DNA from: Onchocerca volvulus
Taxonomy: Eukaryota; Nematoda; Chromadorea; Rhabditida; Onchocercidae
NCBI GenBank assembly: GCA_000499405.2
Contig: HG738139.1
Location: 7,836,616 to 7,900,615 of the forward strand
DNA: 64,000 nucleotides
Direction of reading: 5' to 3'
Shown here: positions 1-12,500 of the stretch, piece by piece
How the letters are laid out: each line of letters starts with the position of its first letter
Position numbering within the stretch: the first letter of the stretch is position 1
Program-made: the position numbers and the translations under genes
Notes under the pieces: model-generated
The model's database searches: none
Told to the model about the DNA's origin: nothing
The model's input: only the letters and a program-made list of their open reading frames with translations

Positions 1-132
1 TACTCGGTTCGAGAGTAAGACATATAAATTAAAATGAAAAAAAACTTGCAATTGCAATCCTCAGTTAGCTCTCTCCGATTACTCGTTGTAAGTGCAGGTG
101 TCACGAGAGGATGACAAATTATCCATTTGCAG

Positions 133-300
133 GTGAATGAGAAAGGCACTGAAGCAGCGGCAGCTTCTGCAGTAGGAATATTTTTGCGCAGTGCTCCGAT
201 AACGCTTGCACCTGTGAAGTTGTTTCGTGCAAATCATCCGCACCTATTTGCCATCACTTGGCACTCCTCCACCATTCTATTCATCGGTCGAATAGTCTAA
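133..300 (+). CDS. Serpin, C-terminal exon (partial gene)
   Basis: This is the last coding exon of a serine protease inhibitor of the serpin family; the rest lies beyond the left edge. It follows a TTGCAG acceptor and reads 55 codons to TAA at 298-300. The translation starts with the hinge of the reactive centre loop (VNEKGTEAAAASA), typical of inhibitory serpins that insert their loop into sheet A. It ends with the family C-terminal strands (FRANHPHLFAI, then ILFIGRIV). Counting from the hinge glycine as P15, the predicted P1-P1' bond is Arg-Ser (FLRSAP), which suggests a trypsin-like target protease. Filarial serpins are often secreted, but the signal peptide is outside the window. Identification is firm; target specificity is inference. 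Confidence 0.93.
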   Translation: MNEKGTEAAAASAVGIFLRSAPITLAPVKLFRANHPHLFAITWHSSTILFIGRIV

Positions 301-650
301 TGACCCATAATGACCTACTTGACCCTCTACGTATTGTTGAATAATTGCATCACACTTTCGTGTCACTTCGTTTGATTTGTCGCTTCTGATCAGTCTCATC
401 AACATTCCAATATATTACTCAAACTAAGTTATATCGTGTTTCTTTGTCAAATGCATAAAACGTTGGCCTGATTTGGAACATTTATTTTACCAATCAGCCA
501 AAGCATAAATTCCTTGGCTCCATTACTCTTTCTATTACCCTTTTTTTATGTACCAATAAATTTGCGACTTCTTTTAATTCTTGAATTCATTTGAAATGTG
601 ATATGATTTGAAATATTATACTCCATTTTTCATTCCACTGCACTGTTTTT

Positions 651-684
<34 letters not shown>

Positions 685-2098
685 TAAAATTCAGAAAATT
701 CATTCATCTATTATTTAATTTTTAAAACTATAAAATTCTTCCAACTTCACCTTCCCATTAACAGTATACTTCCACTTTATCTGTTCTATGATTCTTAGCG
801 CTTTAGAATATATCTCTTTAATAGGAACTTATCTCTTTATAAATATTTATCTCAATATCTCAGTAGCAAACTTGTCTCACTGATTTTTCGCCGATTTTCG
901 TCAAATGAACTCTTGACATTTGCTACTTCTACTATAATATAATTTAATTCAGAAAATTCGGCAGAAGAGATTTCGCGATTAAAAACGGAATCAAGTCACA
1001 TAATTCATGAGTGAAACATCCATTCGATATTATTATTTAATGAGGAGAATTTTTCGTAGAAAGGAAATTATTGAATTATATTAGAGGTAGAATGGTCAAG
1101 AGATCATTTGACGGAAAGCTACGAAAAATTGTCAAATTATTCAGGGATAAATCCCTACAAGAGATATATTATAAGTCGTGCAGAAGTGCTCTAGCTAGGT
1201 ATCACAGAACAGATAAATTGAAAGTATATCTTAATGAAAAGATGGAGTTGGGAGAATTTTATGGTTTTACAGATTAAATAATAGGTAAGGACTGGACTGT
1301 CACACATTAAAATTTTGATATTGAGTACAATGCTTTATTTCAACTTCCAAATCACTTAATCTCAACTATGCCAATTGGCAGTACTCTCTTCATGAACATA
1401 AACTTAGTTATGTTTATTTTGAAAGAGATAGAAAACCATATAGTTAGCGTTGCTAGGCAAATGGCCAGACTGGTACAAACCAATTTGAGATTTTTAAATT
1501 CGTTCTCTTTCCCAAGGAACTGCAAGAGGTACAAATGTAGAGCATTAAAATGGTCTCCGGCAAGTGAAATAATTTATTTTTGTATTAATGAGATAAGTCT
1601 TCATTACCTTTTTTCTTCACCTTTACATTGTTTCATTGCAGATTGAATGTTTACGATTGATCGTTCTCGATTTTCATTTTTATTTTAAAAAAACGACAAT
1701 TATATTTTGTTTACTATTTCATCATATGTCTACTTGCATGAAATGTGATATAACAGACTTAAAATGAAAGAAATTGTTGTATTTCTTGACAAACATTAAT
1801 AATTCAATAATTATAAATAAACTAATAATTTTACTTCACACATTTCATTTATTTTGAATCTGACTGGTATGATAAAAAAATTTTTTGAGATACAATTTCA
1901 TTTCGACCATATCTTGGATTTCATGTGGAGAATCGGTGGTGCTGGAAAACATCAAGCACATTTTATTGTAGTAAATGTGACCTGAAGAATTTTCCTTGGA
2001 GAGAAATTATGTGAGTTGAAGAACTTAATTTTAATAACGGTGGACTGAAGATGCGTTATGATCTTCGAGATAGCCGCTCGAGAATATGCATATATTGC
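301..2098. other. Non-coding stretch between serpin and left arm
   Basis: This stretch is AT-rich with a long T tract near 653-682. Short open frames at 1071-1277 and 1352-1646 lack recognisable motifs or a splice context. I see no supportable gene here. Confidence 0.5.
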
Positions 2099-2538
2099 AT
2101 AACATGGCCAAGTGAATATCAAGAGTTGCCAGTGGTCAATTGCATTCCCGAAACAGTGAAATCGGTGCAAGCAGGATATGTAATAACGTGCTGGCTTGCT
2201 TGATATTTTAGTTCCACCTGCTCACTCCCTTGAATTTGATGCTTCCACATTCCCAACTTTTGTTTGGGAAGCATCGTTGGATGAAGTCATCCTTCATTTA
2301 CTAAAATATTGTCTATACCATCTGAAACCGATTCGTTGTTCAGCATAACCCATAATTCGTCAAGCATAAGTTTTCTTTGAGCAGAAATATCTCTCAAGCT
2401 TTCACGTCTCACAGCAATCTCATTGGGTCGTTCCAAATAATAGAATGCAAGTGCGCCACCAACAGTATACAGCACCGAAAAGATGACGAGACCGACGTGA
2501 GGCAAAAATATTCGAGCATATTTCTTCCAATCAGCCAT
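2099..2538 (-). pseudogene. Truncated duplicate of K2P channel 5' end (exon 1 only)
   Basis: Exon 1 of the K2P channel is present intact at 2538-2319 on the minus strand, starting MADWKKYARIF and containing the first membrane segment. It is followed by part of intron 1 and stops at the arm boundary at 2099. Exons 2-8 are absent, so neither pore loop can be made. The upstream region paired with the parental promoter side is also present, so the fragment could still be transcribed. It is a copy of 34033-34472. Confidence 0.93.
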
Positions 2539-4085
2539 CGGTGACAGCAGTACCTGAATATGAGTCTGATTCTATCACTTGCAGTAATCCTGGGTCTTCA
2601 AATATTTCGCAAAGTTTACGAACAAGAATGAACACAAGAAAGCTTGTTATTCAGAATAATGTTTAATTTCGCATCACCTTTTTAAATGAACTTATTATTT
2701 CTGCGATCGCATATTTAATGCAAGGTTCATCTATTCCTGGTATCTACTGCCAGTTCTTTTCCTTAACTTCAACCACAATTCACCGGATGGGAATGCATCA
2801 ACTTTTGTTCAGTCCTTATAGGCATTTGCATTATGGAATAGGCATCTTTTACAATTATAGTCGATTGCATTCTCACAGCAAAATGTTACGTTGCAAAACA
2901 TACATTAGGATGTAAAACGATGCTTCCATTGGGCATTTACAATTTTTATAAATACAATCTTTGTGAATTGATTGCATTTTCACGAAATTTAAGATCCTAG
3001 AATAATAAAATCTATATAAATAATAAAGATGAAAATTGTACCAATTTATACGAAAAAATTATTTATTAATCATCACTGATCATCCATAACCAGAGCTGGA
3101 AATATGAAAACAGGCATAAAGGCGTGGTAGTCTGTCTTATATGAGAAAAGAGCGATGACCATTTAGAGATGACAAAATCACGAAAGAAGGCAAAATTATG
3201 TTTAAGATTGCTTCATTACTTGAATTTTTTTTCAAAAAATACTCAATTTTAATTGGAAATATTCTGTGAAATCAAAAAATGCAGTTAAACAGATAATCGC
3301 TATCCAAAAATGTTTCGAGCATTAGGAAGAACACAATATGATGCGGTATGTGAGATTTTGAATAGTATCAGGCGATAAGTTTCGCAGATAACTCAGTATG
3401 TAGCAAGCAAAAAAAGAAGAATGAGAATCTTGGATGGAGGAAAAGAGACAGTAATGTTCATCTTGCACGACAAAGGACACCATTTTGCGACGAAAAGTTA
3501 CTAAAATGATTTCTTGTTGCGTGAAAAGGAGGGTGGAACCATTGATTGAGGCCATTCTTCCATATATTCCCGAACTTACTCCTTCCTCATTCAGAGGGTA
3601 GCCATTTGAGCAGCGCTATGAATCTCATCAATGATTAACGTCTGTCTCGCATTACATTCCCCGCAGTTTTAACTTGTCTCTAATATTGATCAAAGTAAAG
3701 TAGTTTATAGAAACAATCCCTCGAAGCATCCTGAAGAGCCTTAAGGAAGTCAAGTTATAGGTCTCCATGTCATTAAAAGAGGAAGAAAACAGCGTGATTG
3801 ATGATGCCATGCAATCACAATTATCCAACTCAAGAAACTCAAAAATATTTTCAACTGGTGGTTTCTACAAACAGAATGTAATAAATTTGAATGAAATCTT
3901 CCTTCAATTGGTTTTTCGACTGAACATTTTCAATGATATGCTGGAATGACCAAACTTCTCAAAAAAGAAAGATTTCGATATACGGTCGGTACAGAAAAAA
4001 GATAAGATGAAATAGATGAATTGATAGACGGAGGGCGAAGAAACGAAGATATATCTATCGATATGGTTCATTTGGAAAAGCTAGA
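2539..4085. other. Left-arm stretch upstream of the K2P copy, no gene recognised
   Basis: This interval pairs with 32486-34032. It holds several short open frames (2718-2915 plus, 3322-3555 minus, 3767-3949 plus) without recognisable motifs. Upstream regulatory DNA of the K2P gene is expected in the part nearest 2539. Confidence 0.45.
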
Positions 4086-4523
4086 TTTTTTTTTTTTTTT
4101 TTGATAGGATGTGCAAAAAATTGTTACAGAATCGCTCTGCAAAAGGTTGAAAAAGCGTTGCTGTACTCTTACAGGGATAGAAAAAATCGCAAGTGTGATT
4201 TTCGCAGTTTGTGGATAATACGTATTAATGCAGCAGTAAGAGAACATGGGTTTACTTATGGTAGGTTTATACATGGGCTTATGCTTGCTGGAATTGATTT
4301 AAATAGAAAAATTCTTGCTGAAATGGCTGTTAATTATAAAGATGATTTCACAAAATTAGTAGAAACTGCCAGCAGCAAGTTAGTAGAAAATTCTTGATCT
4401 TCTAAACGAAGTAGGATGAGAGTTGTTTTCATGGGGTCGCCTGAATTTGCTACTGGCACACTAAACCTGTTATTAAAGTCAGAAAATGAGGTAATAGCAA
4501 TTTACGGAAGTGGAAATGAGTAG
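4086..4523 (+). pseudogene. Wolbachia-like nuclear insertion: rplT fragment and fmt start
   Basis: The frame ending at TGA 4397 reads as bacterial ribosomal protein L20 from about its residue 25 to the C-terminus. Signature stretches are [31 protein letters not shown] and [14 protein letters not shown]. The first quarter of L20 is missing and a T tract (about 4086-4102) abuts the break. Nineteen bases downstream, ATG 4416 starts a frame matching the N-terminus of methionyl-tRNA formyltransferase ([12 protein letters not shown]), which stops at TAG 4521. The tight bacterial-style spacing with no introns, surrounded by nematode sequence, supports an old transfer from Wolbachia that is now decayed. 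Wolbachia as donor is inferred from the protein style and the probable filarial host. Confidence 0.88.
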
Positions 4524-4787
4524 CATTAGAAGGCTGACAGATCAAATTGATGCAAAGAAACACAAATGTCAAAGTTTATCTAAGGAATGAACATTGGCTC
4601 ACATCGTTTCCAACCTATTGTTGAAGACTTGGGACTGTTTGCAGTGAATTTACCGAGTGAATCTAATTTTCGACGAAATTCAGAAAGCTTCTTCACTTCG
4701 CTCCCAAAAATCTTCTCACTTTCGAAAGAAATCTAATCGAAAAGGTAGATTGAAATAGAGCAGAAAAATAAAATGAAATAGAGGAAG

Positions 4788-5360
4788 CTAAATTACACTG
4801 TTCTGACCATCCATCTGCTTAATCTCATTATTGCCAGAAATGAAATTCATCTCTTCATAATGCAAATTCATTAACAAAATATTCTGTTAACAGAAAGTTA
4901 AAAATTGGAGTCAAAGGCGACGGCAAACAAATGATAGTTTTGGAAAAGTGCAAAGGAAAGAACCATTGGGATAGAGCGCAGCTTTCATCTACACACGGTC
5001 TATTGTTTTCGAACATTTTTTAAAATAAATTCAGAATCAATTTAACTTCGATCATTTGTCCACAAGTTCAAAATCATTTCAATATTTATGAAGAATTATA
5101 TATCATTCCCTGCTATCATGATTACATTTAAGAACTAAGTTATTGAAAATACATTATTCTTTAAGATGATAATCTGTTAGTCATATTCAATGCAAACTTT
5201 TACTTACCAACATTATGACAATGAGCATAACAGTACAAACCTTATTGATGCCAAGTGAATGACCAATTTCCCATTGGTCGCATATTTCACTACTATCGTC
5301 TTGTGGATTCGATGATTCTTGTAGCAGTAATGTTATGATGGATTTTTTTCGGGTTCGCAT
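4788..5360 (-). CDS. Copy of possible 82-aa single-pass membrane protein
   Basis: This is the left-arm duplicate of the two-exon candidate at 31211-31783. Exon 1 is 5360-5208 and exon 2 is 4883-4788, both on the minus strand. No difference from the right-arm copy was noticed. See the right-arm entry for motifs and doubts. Confidence 0.45.
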
Positions 5361-5692
5361 CTATTCCTGCAAGTTTATTTATTGATATAGATACTCATAA
5401 CTTTTTGATATTGATCTTAATAAGAACTATAACAGTGGAACTTAGCCATGTTTTAACAAACAGTAATTCGCTCAATAAATTTTATCGTTGTGTTTAATAT
5501 GTTACATATATTTCATCCCTTGATCTTATCCATATTAATATTAATTATCTATCTTGTAGTTAATGGAATACTACACTGACATACTTTCAGAAATGGAATT
5601 TTTTCGAATTTTGATAATGCAAATATGCCCAAAAAGTTTCTGGGCGTGAATCATCATTTACAATAGACTTCTATGAATACGGTGGATTCAGG

Positions 5693-5862
5693 TTATTCAG
5701 TTTTCATACAGCATGCAATGGCATTACTGTATGCCACTGCGGCATACTGTAGACTTGCAATCACCCAGCTGATCAACAATATCTTATTAAATTGAGAAAA
5801 AAATTCTTGGATATCTGTTTTGCCATACCTCAACATATTTAACTGCTGATCTTTACAGCTCA
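5693..5862 (-). CDS. Copy of tetraspanin-like terminal exon
   Basis: This is the left-arm duplicate of the exon at 30709-30878. It has the same CATTTCAG acceptor and ends in the same stop. It encodes a hydrophobic helix followed by ACCMKTE. Upstream exons were not identified in either arm. Confidence 0.35.
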
Positions 5863-7199
5863 CTGAAATGTTCAAAACAAATTTATGATGGAATGATGAA
5901 TTAATTCAAAACAAATATCGCATTCGTCTCATTCTTTATTGATATAAGTATTAATGAATCTCATACACTAATCAAAAAAATTGATACTACTTTCATAGAT
6001 CGCAAAAAATAAAATAAGACGAGTTGTGGGGAAGGAGGGATGTGAAAGGAATATATGGCTTAGTACGGAATGAGAATTGAAAGCAATACAAATGGAGAGA
6101 ATTGAATTTCTCCAAATGCATGTTTTCAATTTACCAGGCACAATTTAATTTAATTTCTTTCAAATAACTTTTTTAATTTATTTTAGCTTTTGGTCTTATC
6201 CTCTTCCACTATTTTTTTTTTCTGTTTTTTATTCCTCTATTCCGACTTCATCAAATTGTAATTAATTTTTTCCAATCAAACGTTCCATCAATTTATCATA
6301 TATTACTATATTTATGGGCTTAATATAATGTATAAATGCGGTAATGAAAGAGATTATCATGGAAATGTACAAATTTGAGCGATCGTTTCTAGCTTTTTTG
6401 CTATTACCCAGTATTATAACAGATGAAATATATTTCAAAATGCATTCCAAAAAAGAGTCTGCCAGCAACAGTATAACTAAGTATAATTATCCACGTCTCA
6501 TTTCTTTCAAACCATCTGAATATAATAAATTCGTTTAGAAAAATCGAAAATGCTGTGTAAAAAAGAAATCTCATACAATGCAATGTAACGTATGGATTTC
6601 GTTTCTTTTCACTTTATAGTGCTCTTTCTAAACAATCACCTGTATGATGCAATTTAGTAAGCAGAAGTGCTACTAGAAGTGATACTGTTTTGAAAATGTG
6701 ATTGGAAAGATGACTCTGATATAATCATTTTGAAGCTGTTAATAAAATACAAAGAAATCGGAATTTGTTATGGGACACAGACAATACTAGAATTGCAACG
6801 ATCGAATTGGATCAATTAAACAAGGCTAGATTCAAATAATAAAAAAGTGAAACTAAGTGAAAAAAAAAAGTGAAACTAAGTGAATAAGCAATGTTTTAAA
6901 TTTCAATAGAACTTTCTTTCTTTACACTAAGTTATATATCTGATTGAAATATGATGCAAAAATTAGCTCAAATTTATATCAACCTAAATTTATATGATAA
7001 CTTCACTGTTACATCCCAGAAATAATGTGTACGGTGGCAAAATCAATGCTGTATCATCTAAAACAAATAAACTGCCGATATTTAAGGTTAAAAATGCTAA
7101 CCAGAACAGAAGTACGGTTACCTTGCACTTTCCTGATCTCTAGCAGTGGTTAAGCAAGAGCTCAACTGAGTCAAAGACAAATCAAATCTCACATAATAC
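5863..7199. other. Left-arm stretch, no gene recognised
   Basis: This interval pairs with 29372-30708. Overlapping open frames at 6262-6538 on both strands encode hydrophobic stretches but have no family signature. I see nothing firm. Confidence 0.4.
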
Positions 7200-10100
7200 T
7201 ACAGGAGAAACATCCGCCTTAACTGCAATCAAGCAGCTCAACCCGAATGCTCCAAAACCAACCACAACTGCAAAGAAAATTAAAACCTGAAACAAAGCAA
7301 AAACAGCCTGTGCCTTTTACAACAAAAAACACTGGGATGACGAATGACAAAGTTTATCCCACTCTCAGACAATGAATGGAACATCTAAAAGAAAATATCG
7401 CTTGTCTTAATTGTTACAAATCAAGACACAAGGTAACAGAATGCAATAAATGGAAATGTTCGTGTTACCATTACAAAGGTCCTCCTTATAGTGCATTATG
7501 TTATATCAAATACAACAATGATGTACAAGATGCTGGACCAACCACAAAGATGGATAAAGCAACTAACAATCAATTCAATAACCGAAAGAAATGAGATGTT
7601 CAAGAAAACAATCCAAAGTGGTCAATCCAGAAATACCAGGAATCCAAAAACAAACCCTATCATAATTCTGTATCGGCTCGTAATTTTCCTTTGTTTCCAA
7701 GGATCTAGCTAATCGACTTAATCTACAAAATATCGATGAAGAAGAATTATATACTGTCTCATTTATAACAAATTACCAAAACCATGTCTTACAATCAAAG
7801 CAGAAACTGGAATAAGAACTGGAAGAAAGAAAGTTATGAGATTTGAAGCCATTATAATAGACTCCCTTACAAACATATTATAAATAGTGAATTTAAATAG
7901 CTATGACCTATCGCCAAAGATAGATCAAGATCAACTGGATGGTTTAAAAAGTTGTTGGTTTTTCAAATTCACCCAAACTGGAAAAGTTTGACTCTAAAGT
8001 CAGGATTCTTCTTAATCCATATGAAACTTGGACCTATATTAGCAGAAAATGGATACATCAGTAAAATCACAAATCTTAATTCAGCATTGGTGGAAGACAA
8101 TCCAACATGTATGGCTAGCGTAACCATTCCATCGATTATTTCTGCCCAGAATAATGAAAAAATGTTGGAAAAATTCAAAGGAAGTATTATCAAACAAAAT
8201 AAAAAACATCAAATCTGTTAGCCGTGGAGAGAGACAAAGGTTAAATTAAATAATAACTATGGCCTATGTTTTGGTCTTTTAAAGACACTAATTAAACGAC
8301 TACAGATTGATAACAACTGCTTCATCGATATGACGAAATATTCCGGGATCAAACCTCATTCAAAATTGAAGAAGTGTATCCACAGATGGATCAAGAAGAT
8401 ATAATTCATTATCTGCCTCATCATGAAGTTCTATATTCATACAAATTTATAACGAACCTCAGAATGGTCTACGATGCATCTGCGTACCTTAATGATATGA
8501 AAAAGTTTGAATGAAATACTATATCATGGACCTATAATACTTCCGGACTTATTAGGAATATTACTACACCTTCGAATGATGAAAAATCTAATTATAGCCG
8601 AAGTAAAAATGGCACTCTTGCAACTGGAACTGCATCCCTTTGACAGAGACTGAACAGATTCCTCTGGTTCAAGAATATTCAATATGCAATTACCAAAGAG
8701 AATCTGAAATGTATCATTTCAAGAGGGGATCCTTTGAAGTAATATAATTATCTTTTTTACTATCGACACATTCAATCATCACCTAGAAATCAATGGAAGT
8801 CAAACAGAAATGGAAATCAGATGAAATTTATATATAGATAACATAATATTATCAACAATGGAAACGGAACAGACTTTGGAAAAATATTAGAAACGAAAAC
8901 CATGTTTGATGAGTCAGCCATAAACATTCGAGAATTCCTGTCAAATAACGAAAACTTCAATAATAAGACACTCAAATAAGATTGAGCCGAAATGAAAGAA
9001 AATTCTAGGCATTATTTGGCATCACGATAGGGATATCATTCGGTTAACTCTGAAACCATAAACAGAAAAAGAATTAGCCAAGAGGATAATCTTACATTTG
9101 TCATTTTCAATATTATCGTTGGGAATCCTAGTCCACATGATTATACAATTCAATTATTTCTTCAAAATTTATGGAAGAGGAACATTTTTTGGGATTAAAC
9201 CATAAGTGAAGACGAAAAAGAAATACGGAATTCTCCCATATACAAATGGCCAAAAAGTGTAAAGGAATTGCCTTGATTCGTAATAAATCCCCTAAATCAC
9301 ATGCAACTCAATGTCTTCACAGAATGCCTCAAGTATATCACATTCTGTAGCTATATATGTACGAGTTATAGACTTCAAGGACGAAGAGTCCTTGATTATT
9401 ACTAAATCCCGAATTGCATCAATTGAAGGTATCATTCTACCTCGATTGGAGTTATTAGCGATACTCATCCGAGTACGAGCAATCCGCTTTGCAACAGAGC
9501 AGAACTGGAAAATATGTCGGTAACCTTATACTCCGATTCCAAGTCTGCATTATACTAAATCCAAATGCATTCCCGATTATTACCAAAATTCTTATAAAAC
9601 TGAACTGAGGAAATATGAAAGGCAAAATTCCTGTTCCGTTCTATTTCAAGTGAGCATAATTCAGTTGACGATGCAACAAAAAGATTATCTCCAATAAAAC
9701 TTGAAAATTGTGAATCATGATGGAAAGAGTATTGCAGTTAAAAAAAAAAAAAAAAAAAAAAATCAATTGCTCACGATGGAATTCAATTTTCAACGAAGAT
9801 TTCAAAAATGAAGAAACGGAAGAAAAAACCATTGAGAAAGTTACACTCATGTTGGAGAGAGATTTAAATTAATAGATGAAATCATTTTAACAAAATGGTT
9901 AAGAATACTAAGAACAACTATCTGGATTCTCAAATTCATAAAATTAACAATAAAGGAGAAGATATCATGGTTACAATTAGTATCAATTGAAAAAGATTTA
10001 TAAGTGACTATAAATTGACAAAATAGGTTGCTAATTAAACGAGCGCAGTCAAAAAAAATAACCAAAAAAGAAATACTGATCCTGCAACGAAAAGGAGAAA

Positions 10101-12500
10101 TTATGGAGATCAAAACGCCGATTGGAGAATTCGAAATTGAATATAGCGGTAAACACAACACTGTATTTATCTTCTAAGGCATAATCCAATAACCGAGCTC
10201 CTCATACAACAGCAACATGAAAACTTGATCCATGCTCGAATTGTGCATACTCTTTCTAAAATGAGTTGCAAATTCTGGATGCCAAAGAGAAGTGAAATCG
10301 AACGAATCCTCAGCAAATGTATGGCTTGTGAATGCTGGACCACTAGACCATTCAAGCTATCAGTCATACTAGACCTTTCAAACTATCAATTTTCCAGAAA
10401 CTCGAGTCAAAGCTCTAGAACATGTCTGTACATGCTGGCCTGGACTATCTAGGCCCTTTTTCTGTCAAAGTTTATAGTGCCCAAAGATGGATAGCTCTCT
10501 TCACATGTTTGAGAACGAAAGCGGTGCATTTGGAATTGGCAGAGAATTCATCTCGCCAACCATTTTTAATCGTAAATGACAAGACTGCACGTATTAAGAA
10601 TCGTTGCTCGATGGGGCTTTCCTGAGGATATTGCCAGTCAATTCCAACTAATTTTCAAGACTATTATGGAGCAAAATACCAAACTAACGAATTTCTTAAC
10701 ACAAAGGGAATGATCTAGAAGAATACCATACCAAGAGCCCCATAGAGTTATTTAACTTTTCCGTTTTATGAAAGAATAATTGAATTGATTAAAAAGGCTA
10801 TGAGAAGAGAGAGCTATGATAAGAAATTATTATGGAAGAAAGAATTAATAACTCTAATAATGAAAATAGAAGGATACTCAGTAATCGATCAATAACTAAC
10901 GGAAACTCTAATGAACAGGAAATCACATGTTCAATCGATTTTATCTCTCCCAGCGCTTTTCTAGTTATTTCACTTAGTAATGACAATGACCAGGATTGAA
11001 TTTCTTCCTAAATTAAGTACTAAGGGAAAACTTTTTAAATACTGGTCGAACATTCTCCAAGCCTTGGATATATTTTGGAAAATATGGAGAAATGAATATT
11101 TAGCCAGTCTTAGAAAACGAATTCAAAGGGAAAATATTTTCCCGAGAAATGTAGAGGTAAGATTATCACGTGAGGAAGAAATTGTGTTAGTCAATAAACC
11201 AGAATTTCTTCCGCGATATGTGGAAATTAGTTAAAATAAAAGAGATTAAACGAGGAAGAAATAGAGAAGCAAGAAACGCTTTAGTAGAAATGTCACACGA
11301 AAGATTCCTCAATAGACTAAATATACTACTGCATCCTCTGGAAATTAACAATGAGAATTCGAGAATTCATCATCAACGAAAATCCGATTATTAACGAATG
11401 TACGAGAAACCAACGCAAAACACTGAACAAGAATGATCTATCGCTCTACTAGAAGTGCTACCAAACGACGAATTTAACCACTAACATCAAGTAAGTCAAA
11501 TTCAATAACGAAAGACTAAATTTTAATAACAATGGTTTCCATAATATCGGTTCAAGCTTATGCAACGGAAAATTGTAAATGGATATCAGTACTCATTCAA
11601 TGTGCCTCAAAAACGGAATTGCTAGGAAATCTCTCAAAGAAACTTCACATCCATTAAAGTTGCCGTTTATACTCGAACATGCATCTGAATCTTGCAATAA
11701 AATGCGGTAACATCACCCGAACGGTGTGTACAAAGGCATTTCTCAGAAAATGAAACAATTACGACAGCAAATTATGAATTTATTGAATCATATTGAATGA
11801 ATGGCGATATTATCATCGATATGGAAATCGTCAAGGATTCAACCATCATCAGAGATTCAACCAAACTTCGAAAAGAAAAGAATCACTCGAAATGAGACAA
11901 ACTCAAAACTAGCTCTAATACTACAAAATTACTATTACAAAAGATAATGTAATAGCAAAATAATTGAAAGAAAACATCAAGTCAAAGAAAAATTATATCT
12001 ATTTCCGGAAATCATACAAATCCATTTACCAACAAAGAGGTGCAAGAAATATCTATTAAATCATTTGAATTAAAGAAACAAAACACTTTTTGCTACAATC
12101 CCCGAGTTCCTTCCTCCTGAAAATCTCAATTTCCTTACGATCAGGAATGTCAGAAAAATCCGAGAAATGTAATTAGTTGTATGAGGTAAGGTCAAATAGT
12201 GGAAGATTTTGACGAAATCAAAGAATACAATGATAAACAAGAAATGTCGAAGATCAAATAGCGCCAAATATTATTGTGAACAAGGAGTATTAAAGGTCAA
12301 ATAGAGCGATCTAGTTTCAAAGAGATCAACAAGGTAAGGATAAACATGTTTACCGCCAAAAGTGATACCAACCAATCATGAGATGACACGTTTGCAGTTC
12401 AGATAAGAGGAGGAGTCCCGAAGAATTTAAAAGATCAAGATTCCCGGAGTCGAAGTTAGTTATTAAATCGATGGCTTAAGCTTAGGTTTAGGATCCGCCA
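7200..12500 (+). mobile_element. Degenerate Pao/BEL retrotransposon (left-arm copy)
   Basis: Broken frames in the order expected for a Pao/BEL LTR element lie on the plus strand. A gag-type zinc-knuckle region is at 7376-7594 (CLNCYKSRHKVTECNKW). A DUF1758-like protease region is at 7952-8221. Reverse-transcriptase-like sequence with several stops spans about 8300-8900 and includes a YIDN stretch where the family has its catalytic box. An RNase H/A17-like piece is at 9311-9523. The integrase zinc-binding domain is at 10225-10360 and the integrase core start at 10430-10625 (LDYLGPFSVK). A DUF5641-like C-terminal region is at 10980-11390. Stops and frameshifts interrupt every domain, so it is inactive. 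I could not delimit LTRs; sequence to about 12500 may be 3' element. Confidence 0.85.

Noticed and set aside
1071..1277. 68-codon open frame on plus strand
   Set aside because: It has no recognisable motif or splice context, and such frames are expected in this base composition.
4086..4523. Bacterial contamination of the assembly
   Set aside because: The fragment is flanked on both sides by host-like sequence, is truncated and decayed, and appears identically in both arms.
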